A DNA stretch of 64,000 bases from NCBI GenBank assembly GCA_951799445.1, contig OX637293.1, forward strand, positions 4,774,001 to 4,838,000. Reading direction: 5' to 3'. The DNA is from Pseudisothecium myosuroides (lineage: Eukaryota > Streptophyta > Bryopsida > Hypnales > Lembophyllaceae). Of this stretch, positions 11,918 to 23,779 are shown piece after piece. The notes under the pieces are model-generated. The model searched no databases. It was given only the letters and a program-made list of their open reading frames with translations, and was not told where the DNA came from. Each line of letters starts with the position of its first letter. Position 1 is the stretch's first letter. Made by a program: the position numbers and the translations under genes.

Positions 11918-12054
11918 GAGCAAGAAAATTGTTGACTTGAAAGTAAAAAAATAAGGTTATAGTGTGAAAATCTAAAGTTATTTCTTGCTTTTTTTAGTAT
12001 ATTTCATTAGAATGCATCTTAGAAAAAAATAAGACTTAATTTAATTGCACTTAT

Positions 12055-12715
12055 TTTGTTATGGTCACATATGTATGAAAAAATGTCCAAAATGGTGGTG
12101 CTTCTTTGAATTCTTTTTACTAAACAAGTTGGCTACATGCTTAAAAAATTTCAAATCATTTGGAATTGTACAACATATACAAAAGAAATAGTAAGTAAAA
12201 AGAAGTAGAGAATGATCCAAAATACTAAATTGTTAAGAATTTAATTATGGAATTGAAAAATGTCAATCCCAATGGTGTAATGTTGTAATAAACAACCTAC
12301 ATCCTATGATTTTTTTTTTTTCAAAAAATATTAAAAATTGAGTGAAATAAACAACTTCAAAGTTTTTTTCAGAGTAGAGAATCCATAATTGCCCACAAAC
12401 TAAAAACCCTCATAACTTTTGACTCATTGGTTGAAATGGAATGATTCAAAGCTTGCCACGTATAAATAACTCTAGAAACCAAAGTGATTTTTTCTGATTT
12501 GCCCGGACTGCCCAGTTACAAAAAAAAGTAACATATTTGGCCATAACTTTTGACTCCTATTTCCAAATGTCATGAAATTTAGTGCGTATGAAAGATATTC
12601 TTCGCACCCACCTTCTAATAAAATTTCAGCTTAAAATATAGAAATCTCTAGTGACAAGTATCTACCCAAAATTTCTATGTGGACAAAAAATGCATGCCGG
12701 TCCTTTAGGGGTTAA
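12055..12715 (-). mobile_element. TTAA-family element, mosaic, truncated
   Basis: A minus-oriented copy whose family-left end is at 12715 (TTAACCCCTAAAGGACCGGC on the minus strand, TTAA at 12712-12715). The first 215 bp or so match the left end of 45637-46579 (subfamily IV). The remainder matches subfamily III (33695-34584), not the copy that shares its left end. Homology fades near 12055 before the other terminus, so it is truncated there. Confidence 0.7.
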
Positions 12716-12784
12716 GGTGCCAAGAACAATTTATAGATATTCATATACAAGGTCTTTTGTAATTAACTGATCCTTACACTCTAA

Positions 12785-13870
12785 TAACTCCTTTAGATTG
12801 CACTCCTTGTTCATAAAACACACTTATTGAAAAAAAAATCTCACATAATAATACACCAATACCATGGTGCACTTGCTCGTAAGCACCCACAAAAGACCAT
12901 AACATTACTAAACATAAAGACTTCTTCCCCTTTCTTTTTTTCCAAAATAAGAAAAAAATCTCTTTTCCAAGATACCTTAGAAGGACCTTCAATTGATCAA
13001 AGATCTTTAGAGATTCTCATAGGTCTATTTGTGCACGATTGCATTGGTTTTGGCCAATGCGGGAGATGCTACTCTGGAGACAAGAAAGGGACCCCCAACC
13101 CATCCCAACATTGATTAACAATGTTACGATAGACTTTCATATACATACACTCATACCAAAATATTAAAGTCTAACTTATTCCAATAACAAAAAATTGCAA
13201 CTACGATAGCCAAATTTATGCCTTTCAATGCCATAACAACTTCAACTAAGGTAACAACACCTGATTCCAACCCCTTTCTATAACCGACCCCTATAGATTC
13301 ATGCCTAAAATATACTTCCACTATGCATGAGAGTCTAAGGTCGATTTTAGAAACACCTATTTTCAACACTTTAGAAATTCATAATTCATGCATACAATGT
13401 TTAAAAATTACATTCTAAGTGTATCTAGAATTCCCTTTTGACTACCAACAAGACCCCACAAAAATACACTTGTTGAAAAAAAATCTCAAATGTAAATACA
13501 CCAATACCATAGCTCACATGCGTGTATGCATCCACGAAGGACAATAACAATGCTAAACATAAAGACTTCTCCTCCTCTCTTTTGTTCCCATGATAAGAAG
13601 GCATCTCCTTCCTAAGATACCTTCCCGGATACCTTGGAAGGAACCTTCAGTTAATTAGAGATCTTTAGGGATCCTCATTGGTCTATTTGAGCATGATTGC
13701 ACTACTTTTGGCCAATGGGGGGGACGCCACTCTAGAAACAAGAAAGGAACCCCTAGCCCACTCCACCCCATCCCAACATTGATTAATAATGTTATGACAT
13801 TGGTATGCTTGTCCATGATTGCACTACTTTTGGCAATCGGGGGATACTCTGAGGACAACAGATGACCATG
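12785..13870. repeat. Dispersed repeat, two tandem copies
   Basis: A sequence with CACTTATTGAAAAAAAAATC, then TACACCAATACCAT, then GACCCCCAACCCA and TTGATTAACAATGTTA, begins at about 12821. It begins again at about 13467, an offset near 646 bp. A third copy is at about 26930-27750. It is non-coding; the ORFs at 12774-13114 and 13655-13858 are within the repeat. The ends were not resolved. Confidence 0.6.
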
Positions 13871-16800
13871 GTGGTCACATATAATGATTAAAAAGGTAAC
13901 AATACTTAGAAACTTATCATTCTAAACGAGAAAAGTTCAATCTATATTATTATAGAGAGTTGAAAGTTTGTTAAAAGACAAGACGGGGTTTTCCTCTTTC
14001 ATTTACTACCCCGCAAAATTAATAGATGCAGCCTATGATCATGTAGTCTAGCTTTAAAAAACATATAATTTTTAAACAACAATTCATTGTTGTACATAAA
14101 TTATTTTTATTTGATTTGTTTTTGTTCAAAAGTGAAATCCTATGTCTTCTATACATTATTAAATTTTCGCATTTTTCTAAAGATTTAAAATTTTATATCC
14201 TTTTGAAGAAAAATGAAGAAAATTCATATGGAATACAAAATAATCTAGAAAATTTGAATTTTCATCAATCAAGTACATTTGTGTGTAGAATGTTGTGGTT
14301 AAAAAGATTTGTATCATTCAATCTTTGTAAACCTAGTATAAATCTCTCAACTTCAAATAACAATAAAGTCTATTTTTTAATGAATCTTTCTAAACTTTCA
14401 AATATAAGGAATTATAAATTTGAAATACTTCATTTTATTGATTTTTTTCAAGATTTTGAAAAACTCTTTTGATTGTAAAAATCAATCTTTGAAGATTAAA
14501 AGGTCAAAATTACTAAAAATCACTATATAATATGCTTTATTTTAGAAATAAAGTCTTGTACCAAATCAAAAGACAATTAACATAACTTAATACAATGCCA
14601 ATGACATGGATATATCATTAATCTAATCCAATCATATAATTGGAATAGATTTTTTTTAATGAATATAAACAATAATTATTTGAGTCTAGTATACTAAATT
14701 CCATATTATGATTCATACAATGTCAATAATTGTTTGACTTTGGTACATTGTAAGAATCATGGTTCTATTTTTATTATTAAATTTAAATCTTATTGGCTTT
14801 TATTTATAATTGAAAAAAGATTCTAAACTCTTTTAGTATTTGTTTTCTAAACATTGTTAGTATAAATTAACTGTAAATTTTCAAAGTAGTATCTATAGAT
14901 GTATTCTAAAGCAACCACCTGACCCATTTGATTTATGTTCAAATGGTGTATATTTAGGTAATATTCTATAATTGTCTACCATGTAAAGAAACTCTTCATC
15001 CAGTAGGTGGATGATGGACGCTTTAAAGAGCATACTAAAGGAGCTAGTTGACACATAAAAAATACATTTGAGGATGTTCGTAAAAACAACTTTTGACTAT
15101 TCATCAATGACTTCACTATGGTAGCTTGGTTAGTTGATGCTAAACGATTTTTGTGCACAACTTCACATCAAATCATGTCAAGATGGAAAGAAGAGAAGTA
15201 ATTGCAAAGATGAAGACCTTTGCTGGAAATCTAGTCAAAATCTTGTCTGATATCTTATTAGAAATCTTGTTGGGATTTTTGCCAAAAATTATTTTGCCTC
15301 TAGATCCATATTTCTCCTCCTAATGTAGCTCCTAAAGTCTTTGGAGTTAGTAGCAAAATAGTAATTATGAACTCTCTTTTAAGGACATGAATCCATCATG
15401 ACTATGTAATTCCATAATTAAAACGTTAGAAGGCACCATGTAATCTATATTTAGATCATAAGGATCCTAATCCTAAGAAGATGAGACCTATCACCAATTG
15501 AAAGTAGTCAAATAAAATAATTTGATGTTTTAACCAACAGGTTCATTTTTCATTTCTTTAGTATCCTTAAAAGTCACCCATTAGCCATTTTTTAGCCAAA
15601 AACACATGTGGAGGACGATGGATGTTAGATGGAAAAACAAAAAGAAACATTGAAATTTTTTCATGCGGTGTTTTGAAAGAATCTTAAAGAGCTTAAGCTC
15701 ATCTTCAAACTCCAATTCAAATATATATCCCATAAGCCACATATATCAGCTAAAATGTGACACGTACATTTGAATTAGAAAATCTTTAAAAAGCCTAGAT
15801 ATTAATTACATAAGATGTACACAATCAAAACATGAAAGTCTATAAAAGACTATTGTTGATTTTTGGTACATTAAGAGATGGTACTTTGAAAATTTATATA
15901 TTGTTCATATAGTGTCCAGATAATGCATTTTAAAGTGTGTTAGAATCTCCTTTCAAATGCCAATAAGATCCAATAAAAATAATTTATTTTTTATAGTAAC
16001 AACTATGTTCAATTGTAATTAGTAGCAATTATTGGTGTACATATTTTAGTCTATTTGTATGATCCTTAAAAGTTGCATACAACAATGCGTATTGATAGTT
16101 TTGGAGGATATTTTTGGTAAAATCTAGTCATGAAATTATAGAGGTTAATATAGTTTAGTTACATCAATGACTACAACAAAATTATTGCATATTGAGTCCC
16201 TTATAAATTGGTTTCTTATTTTCATTGAATTAGTCGCAAACATATTTTAAAATTTAATATCTTATACCATATTACCCTAACTCTTCAAAAATCTTTATTG
16301 TGCATACTTGACTTTTAATTTTTTTTCAATGGCACCATTGATACATCTATCAATCCTATTGTTGGAAAAAGCTTTCATGTAATTGTAAAAATATTATTAT
16401 TTTATTAAAATTTTGAATGTTTATTCCATTGATAATTTGATTTTAAATAATTTTAGAAACTTTATTCATTTGATTAGAATTTGAAATTGAGTTTTTCTAT
16501 TTTAAATCTTATTAAGCATCTCTACTTATTGAGTCTTCAAGCAAAACCAAAACAATTCATCAACTAAAGTTTTTGATGCATTCAATATAATTGAAAGAAA
16601 ATTATAAACAATACACATTGTTTATTCTCTAACTTCATGTTGGGATTAGACAAATTTTGATGTGCAAAAGTGTTGAAATTTTTGTAGAATTTTCAAATTT
16701 TAGTTTCCTGTCTAAAGAGTTCATTATTTATATATTATATATTTTACATTCTTCATATTTTACTTGACAAAAATTGAAATCTCCAAGAAAATAAAAAGTG

Positions 16801-17930
16801 TTCTACTTCAATAACTAAATTATTTAGTTTTTTTATAAATGACTTTACTAATTACGTAATTTCAAATTTCAAAATTAATTTCAAAATCAAAATATTTATT
16901 TACAATAGTATACAAATTTTAAATTATATGTTGTATATCTATAGAACCATATTTTTGATGAAAAATAATTAATTCATCTTCAAAATCAAATAAATAAATA
17001 AGCTTTAAATTCAACATTTATTATTGAACAATGGAACTTTATAGACAATCCAATTAGTGAATCAATTTATGGATCATATTATACAACTTTAATTTGAGTA
17101 TTATTACTAAACTTTTCTTTACTTCAAGCATATCTTACAATAAATCTCTATATATTTACAAATTTAGACCTTTTTGATCATAGCTTTAGAATTTAGCATA
17201 ATGATTATAAATTATTTTTATTGATGAGTTTTGTACAAAATTATCATCGATCTTTAGCAAGTCAATTTTTAAAGTGATTTTTTAAATGAAGGTTCACCAA
17301 AATACAAAGTTTTATAATTAGTAATGTAATGTTTTGGTCATAGACTAAATTTTGGAGATTATAAAATGATGTAACTAATCTTCTATATTTTGTATTTAAA
17401 TAATTTAAATTTTCAAAAAATATTATACTATATTCCATATAATGAAAACAGCATGACTATTTTTTTGAAACATAAAATAATACTATTGTGGATAAAAAAA
17501 CTAATTAGATTTTATTTCAAAACACAAAATATACAAAATTGCAGCAGGTAATAGATTCCAGAAAATGGCTGCACAATCATGAAATATTATACAAATAAAC
17601 TTCTAAAAGTAATGTAACTTAGTCCTTGCATTGTAGCTACAAGTTTGGAAGTTTTAGAAAATCAAAGATCATAAATGTAGTGATTAATTTTCAATTGGAA
17701 TTTTCTTGCACTTCAAAAATTAATTTGTTGGGCAAAAGAATAATTTTTTTTTTCAAAAATTCACATAGCAATGATATACAATATACTTAGGCTTTGTTGC
17801 TCTCCTTGCTATCAATGACATCCGACTGCAGGTTTAAATTTATATTTGAAAATTTTACAATTTGAGAATTTGTGTGAAAATTACAAATATTCAACCTATA
17901 ATCAATTTTAGAAAGAAATATCCTCATTCC
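13871..17930. other. Long AT-rich gene-free stretch
   Basis: About 4 kb of very AT-rich DNA, with A- and T-runs and short chance ORFs (14116-14472 is the longest and is low-complexity). No recognisable domain, inverted repeat or tandem unit was seen. It may be old, decayed transposon DNA. Confidence 0.6.
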
Positions 17931-19380
17931 TTAACTCCTAAATTTCCAAGGCCATTTTTTTTCAAAAAACACTCAAAACTACCATTTTCAATGCAAAAAA
18001 TAAAATTTCTAAATGTTTTAATTTTTTGCATAATTAACCAAAGGATCTTGCACTAGAATAATATGAAATGTGTAGAATTTTTTTTGGAAACTCTAACCAA
18101 TTAGATTATAAGCTATTTGCATTTAAAGTAAAAAAAATGAGTACTTCTGCACCTTACTGCACTAAATTATAAGATTTTGAACACTCTTAACTTAACATTT
18201 ATGCACTAAAAAATTTTGATTTAAAAAAAATTATGTTGAGTAATTGAGTTGAAAATTTGAAAGAAAAACAAAAACTTGATTTTCATTCTTTAAATAAATG
18301 TTGAGTAGAAATAAGTATGAGTTTGAAGGAAAAAACAAATTGTTAACAGTTGTTAGAAGGATTTGAAGCATACTAATTCCAATAGTAAGAAATTTTTAAC
18401 AAACAAACAAAACCTTTTGCAATTTTTTTTTAAATCGTAAGAATTGAGTTTAAAAACATATTTAATACCTTATTTATCCAAGAAGATGTGATGATTGCCC
18501 TAAAAACAGGATATTCCATAATTTTCACAATACTAATGTATAAACACCTAAAACCATCCTTGTACTCTTCAGTAGCACACCTATTAAAAATACTTTAAAT
18601 TTATAATAGATTATCACTGACACCGTCATTTGATGCTTGGAGTATAATGAAGAAAAATATAAATTGGTATTATTGGCATTATTCATTTGTTCAAAAATAA
18701 ATAAATTATTATTATTTAGGCCATACATGGGGTATAATAGGAACATGTCAGAGTGATTACTAAGTAGATTTGCTCATAATTAAGACATATTAGGGACAAC
18801 TAAGTAATTGCTACCATATCATTAAGCTAATTAAGCGAGTAACTTACATACTACCATCACAAACTGCTTCCAATTACTCGAGGATAGATTGTAATCAATT
18901 TTGGCACAATTTAAGGACTCCAATAATTCCTTTCTGGCTTTTTATAAGTAACAAGTGGCATTTAATGAGGTCAAAAATAGGCAAATCTAAGCTAGATTTC
19001 AGTGGTTTATTCATTTTTTACTTTAAAAAAATATAGAATTCACATGTGTACTCATGAGAAAAATAGTCACCCACTAAAGACAACTTGCGATTATGTATAT
19101 CAACAAAAATATGTTTTACAAGAAATAAAATTTAAAAAAAATTATTTCAAATTTTTATGATTTTTTTTTGTCGTTTGAGCTTGACTATTTTGAGCTTGTG
19201 TGGCATAACTTTTGCTACCAAGAGTCAATTTAAATAAAAATTATATTCTTATATAGCTAATTTTTTTTTCTATTTTAAAAAAAAATTCAAGAAATCATGC
19301 CCAAAATTGAAATTATAGGAACCAAACCAAACCAAACCTTCAATTGATTCCAATAGGCACATTTGGGACTTTAGGATTAA
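17931..19380 (-). mobile_element. TTAA-family element, minus, interrupted
   Basis: The left boundary is TTAACTCCTAAATTTCCAAG (TTAA at 17931-17934) and the right boundary is GGGACTTTAGGATTAA ending at 19380. The two flanks align with the minus-oriented copy at 56905-57824, including AGATGTGATGATTGCCC and GTGTGGCATAACTTTTGCT. The total of 1,450 bp exceeds the usual 930 because of unrelated DNA at about 18538-19095. Confidence 0.65.
18538..19095. other. Unidentified insertion inside the element at 17931-19380
   Basis: About 560 bp that has no counterpart in sibling copies. No terminal repeats or coding signal were recognised, and boundaries are accurate to roughly 20 bp. Confidence 0.4.
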
Positions 19381-19479
19381 AGGATTAAAGGATCAAAATA
19401 GAATTAACCAAGATATTTTGAACATAAATTAATCAATCCAATAAAATATTAAAAAATTAAATTTACTAAGGTGCTTGCA

Positions 19480-22035
19480 TTGAGATGGAAATTGAAAGTA
19501 TCTAATTGGAGGTGACAAAGGTCTTACAAATTGCCAAATGGATGAAAAATGCTCAAAATCCCTCCAAACATTATCTAATCACTCCATCCTACTAAATGGA
19601 TACACCAAATCAAAGTTCACTTAATTTTTTTTCCATTACATTTATGATTGGTCAATTCGCCATTTCAAAAAAAAAACATTCAATATGTAAAGGTGGAACA
19701 ACAAGTGCTTTTGGCTATGCTAAGGTGGTAATTAGATTACCTTTTGAGTACCTCCATCCCCTCAACAAAGTCAAGACTTGACACACGTCCAAATTAGATG
19801 AGAAGTGTTCATGACCCCCTAAACATTCTTCAACCATTCCATCCTACACTACCAATGATATACATTCCAATCAAGTTTGGCACATTTTTTTTCTTTCTCC
19901 TTTCGACTTATGATTATTCAGTTGATCACTTACAAAATTCAAATGAGGTGCGTAAAGGTGGGAGATAGAAGTTGAAAGGCTTGCCAAATTTGGAATTACG
20001 ATGAATTCATTTGGCCATGTTAGGTGGCAATATCCTTTGGGCACCTCAAATTAAACATTTTCAAAATGTTTTACATTGTGAAATTGGATGAAAAATGCTT
20101 TGAATCATTCCAAATTTTCACCAACCATTCCATTCTATGATGCTAATGGTAGACATTTCAAATTAGAGTTCATTTTTTTCACTCTATTCCACTTATGATT
20201 GGTCAATTCATCATTTATAAAATACACACGGAGTACATAAAAGTAGGAGACAAGAAGTTGAAAAGGTCTTCAAATTAATAGACCTAAAATCACGTCAAAT
20301 TCATTTGGCTATGTTGGATGTGGGAAAATCCTTTGATTCTTTGAGCACCTTCACTCCAACACAACCAAGGTCTAATACTCGGCAAAAGTGTATAAGAAGT
20401 GCTCCTTTTCCCTCCAAATGTTGTCCACCCTCATACTCCATCCTATAGTGCCAAGGACATCTACGCCGATTTTAAGTTCACTCAATGTTTGTTTCCATTC
20501 TACTTATGATCGGTCAATTTATCATTTATGAAACTCAAATTTATTATATACAAGTGAGAGACAAGAAGTTGAAAGGCTCATCACCAAACCAATAGAATAG
20601 AAATTATGATGAGTTTGTTTGGTCAAACAATATCCTTGAGCACCTCCATTCTAATACGACTAACTTTGACAAAAACATATTGGATGAGAAGTACTATCGA
20701 ACGCTCCATCCAACCACGTCAAGGATTGATATACCAAATCTAAATTTAGTCTATTTTTTCTATTCTAGTTGTGATTGGCTAATTTACCATATTATTTTAA
20801 AAAGACACATTTAGTGTATGAAGGTGGGAGACAAGAAGTCAAAAGGCTCTCCAAATTGATAGACATGAAATCACAACAAATTCACTTAGTAATATTGGGG
20901 TTGGGAATGCCTTTTGAGCACTTTCACACCAACAATACCAATATTTGACACAAGACCCAAAGAGGATGTGCACTGCTCTTTGACCCTTCCAAACATTTTC
21001 CAACCAATTCATCCTATAGTGTCAAGGATAGGCAAGCCAATCAAAGTTTGTTTTATTCTCTCCATTCTACTTTTTGATTGATTAATTCACCATTTTCAAA
21101 AGACACATTTAGTGCATAAGGTGGGAGGCAAGAAATTAAAAGGCTTTTCAAATCAATAGATATGAAATTATGAAAAAAATTCACTTAGCCATGTTGGGGC
21201 CGGAAATGTCCTTTGAGTTCCTCTACTCTACTACTGTTGATACAAAGCCAAAGTGGATGTGGGTGTTCTTGACCCTTCCAAACATTCTCCAACCATTCCA
21301 TTCTAAGGACAAAGCTGCAAAATCAAAGTTCAATCAGTTTTTTCCCATTCAACTTTTGATTCATGAATTCTCCATTTACAAAACACCCATTTTAGTATGT
21401 AAAGGTGGAAGACAAGAAGTTGAAAGGTTCTCCAAATCAATAGCTTTGAAATTACATCAAGTTCACTTGAGCGTGACGGGTGGCGATGTCCTCTGACTAC
21501 TTCTACATTAATAAAGTTGAGGTCTTACGCATGGCCAAAGTGGATGGGACCAGTCCTCAATCCTTGCAAACACCGTCACCGGCCTCGTACTCCATTCTAC
21601 ATCATAAGGAGTTACATCTGTGAAGCTCTCCCGTACTTGTCTCCAAAATCGCTTGAAACTGTCTACGTGAATCGCTATGAATAGGAATGTGCGACTCCGT
21701 GTCTCCTTCGCGTCTCCTTCAACAAATTCAGGAAAGATTTCTTACTCAAATCAATAGGATGAATAAGGTTCTTCAAACTCAAAAATAATACTATTTACTT
21801 CCCTAGCTACCTCCGACTCCCCTTATCGTACTCCATCCTACATTCCCAACAGCGATTAACATGCCAATTCATACTTCAAATTCTTTTCTTCAACATTCCA
21901 CTTATGATTGATCAATTCACCAACTATGAAAATACACATTTACTACCTAAAGATGGGAAACAAGAAGTTGAAAGGCTCCCCTCCAAATCATCAAAAATTT
22001 CTAAAATCATGACATGACCAATTCATTTAGCCATG
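19480..22035. repeat. Degenerate tandem array, unit about 285 bp
   Basis: Eight or nine diverged units. The landmark GATTGGTCAATTC and variants recurs at about 19646, 19914, 20197, 20510, 20771, 21077, 21358 and 21907, giving spacings of 261-313 bp and one double gap. Each unit also carries a form of GGGAGACAAGAAGTTGAAAGG, of CATTTGGCCATGTTGG, and of AACCATTCCATCCTA. An extra segment at about 21515-21860 (GTCACCGGCCTCGTACTCC, CGCGTCTCCTTC) is shared in inverted orientation with 4560-4800. Drift between units is high, so the array is old. Short ORFs within it are not conserved between units. Confidence 0.8.
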
Positions 22036-23085
22036 ATGGACCCCAAGAGCCCCAAGTAAGTAAACCAGCCCCTTGCTCCGAGAGTTGACTTCTTTTTGTT
22101 CTTATCTCAACCCAAAAGGCCAAAACATTTTTCAGACCCCTTGCAACCAGTTTCCCCTTTATCTCATTCCGTATTTTCAATTTTTTTTCAATTTTTTTAA
22201 TTTTTTTTTGTTTCTGTATCCTTCCAATCTCATCGTCGTCTCCACATTACCATTTGATGTTCGCGGTCCTTTCGTGGATTGCTTTGCTTTGGCTTTGGCT
22301 TTGCTTAAGCTCGTCGTTGTTGTTTGTCTTTGTCTTCCTTCTCTCTCTCTCTCCCTCTCTGCTTCTGTCTCTCTCTCTGTTGCGCAAGGTTTCCTCAGGT
22401 CCCTATTATTCCCGATGGTTCTTATCTTTCTCTTCCATTGCTGGATTGGTTTTTAGTTATTGTTGAACGATTCTAGGGTCGTCTTCTTCCATTTCTTCTT
22501 CTTCTTCTCCTCTTCTCCAGTTAGTAGTGATCCTTCGAATGGTGTCACCGGGAGCTTGTTGCAAAAATCGGAATGTTTGAGAGAGAGAGAGCTTTTTCCT
22601 CTTGACCCATATTTTGCTATCCAGGAGGCGAGGTTCCCTGTTGTTTTAAGAAGAGTTTGGGTGAAGCAAATTGATTTTTTGGAAGGTCATTTGGCGAGCT
22701 TCGATGCCGATTTGACCTACCGGACGTTACTTTGATTCTTATCTGCCGTTAACATTATTGATTTATTCTCGAGAGAGCGAGAGCGAGAGAAAGTTTTGCC
22801 TTTTGGTTTTGAATTATGTGGAGAGAGTGTTGGTTGTAATTTTCAGCTCAGTGGATTAAAACAGAGGATTAGTTTTCCTTGGAAGAGCCGGCAAGCGAGA
22901 GAAGTGATTTAGGGTGAGTGCGATGGAGTATGCTACTCTTTTTCGTGTGAAACCGCTCCCTTATTGGACTTGCTAAATGTGCATCTCAACGTTTGTGCTA
23001 TCTCGAGGTTTTTGTGAAAGCGTTTTGATTTTTTATTTGGAAATCCTCACGGCATCTGTGCCTTATACCTGCCTGGTCAATCCAG
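22036..23085 (+). promoter_or_regulatory. Upstream region and CT/GA-rich leader of the AT-hook gene
   Basis: The repeats end here and base composition becomes more balanced. A pyrimidine tract (CT repeats, about 22341-22380) and GA repeats (about 22771-22795) are typical of plant promoter-proximal and 5'-UTR DNA. No convincing TATA box was chosen. Several ORFs here (for example 22073-22456) are Leu/Ser/Val-rich translations of the CT tract and are not called. The transcription start is unknown. Confidence 0.45.
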
Positions 23086-23368
23086 GTACGTCTCACGGAT
23101 TTTCCTACAATGTTGAGATGCTGCTGGGTTTGGAATTGGAGTAGGGGTGTTTAGCTAAGATGGAATGCATCTTATTTTTATGTAGTTGGGTAGAGATTTG
23201 CTGGAGCTGATCTTTGCTCTCTTTCTTTACCTGGAGTCGTTACATGGATTTGCGGAGAATTTGCATTAGTTCTGTGTTCAATCTTTTTTATTTTCTCTGT
23301 GCATTGTGGCGGATAAAGTGCGAGTCCTTTACTAATCCATCGCGAGTCATCTCTGTTTATGATTGCAG
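23086..23368 (+). other. Probable 5'-UTR intron of the AT-hook gene
   Basis: A donor CCAG|GTACGT at 23086 and an acceptor TTTATGATTGCAG ending at 23368 bound 283 bp placed directly before the ATG at 23369. An intron touching the start codon is a common plant arrangement. It is a splice-site reading only and needs transcript support. Confidence 0.45.
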
Positions 23369-23779
23369 ATGGGACGAGCGAAGGTAGTTTACAAGAAGGT
23401 TGCAAATGGGCGACCTGCGGAATCCAAAGAAGTTGCTGCGAGTAGCGCCTCGAGCCCGGCTCCTGTTCCGAAAAAGAGAGGTCGGCCTCGGAAGATCCCG
23501 AAGGAAGAGGTTCCCGTTGCTGTAGTAGTCGAGGAGGAGAAGAAGCCTGATGTGTTGAGCAACGACATCTCGCAGCTCTCCGTTTCGGATTCGGGGAAGA
23601 AGCGGAGTCGTACAATGAATGGAGACGATTCCTCAGAAGTGAGGACGGAGAATAATGATGAGAACAAAATAAGGGATCATTCAGACGAGCCTATCAAGCC
23701 AGTGATTACAAGACGCCAGGGCAGCCGGAGAAAGAGCGAGCCCAGACGAGCTGCAGGAGCGTTCATGGATAGCAATTGA
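23369..23779 (+). CDS. Small AT-hook protein, probable nuclear DNA-binding protein
   Basis: A 136-residue, strongly charged protein with no predicted membrane segment. Residues 35-42 (KKRGRPRK) are a canonical AT-hook, the GRP core that binds the minor groove of AT-rich DNA. The segment before it is Ala/Ser/Pro-rich. Residues 50-115 are acidic and Ser-rich and look disordered, with a KKRSR patch at 77-81. The C-terminus (TRRQGSRRKSEPRR, 114-127) is a second basic patch, likely a nuclear localisation or DNA-contact region. I chose the ATG at 23369 because it follows a splice acceptor and no upstream in-frame ATG exists. The neighbouring kilobases hold no other gene, so context gives no partner. 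The precise role is unknown; a chromatin or HMG-like function is inferred from the AT-hook alone. Confidence 0.75.
   Translation: MGRAKVVYKKVANGRPAESKEVAASSASSPAPVPKKRGRPRKIPKEEVPVAVVVEEEKKPDVLSNDISQLSVSDSGKKRSRTMNGDDSSEVRTENNDENKIRDHSDEPIKPVITRRQGSRRKSEPRRAAGAFMDSN

Noticed and set aside
22073..22735. Overlapping ORFs of 70-127 codons in the CT-rich region
   Set aside because: They are Ser/Leu/Val-rich translations of the CT and TC simple repeats in the leader of the AT-hook gene, overlap in different frames and show no domain.
23178..23667. Minus-strand ORFs of 145 and 92 codons opposite the AT-hook gene
   Set aside because: They are shadows of the plus-strand coding sequence, with composition explained by it and no recognisable motif.
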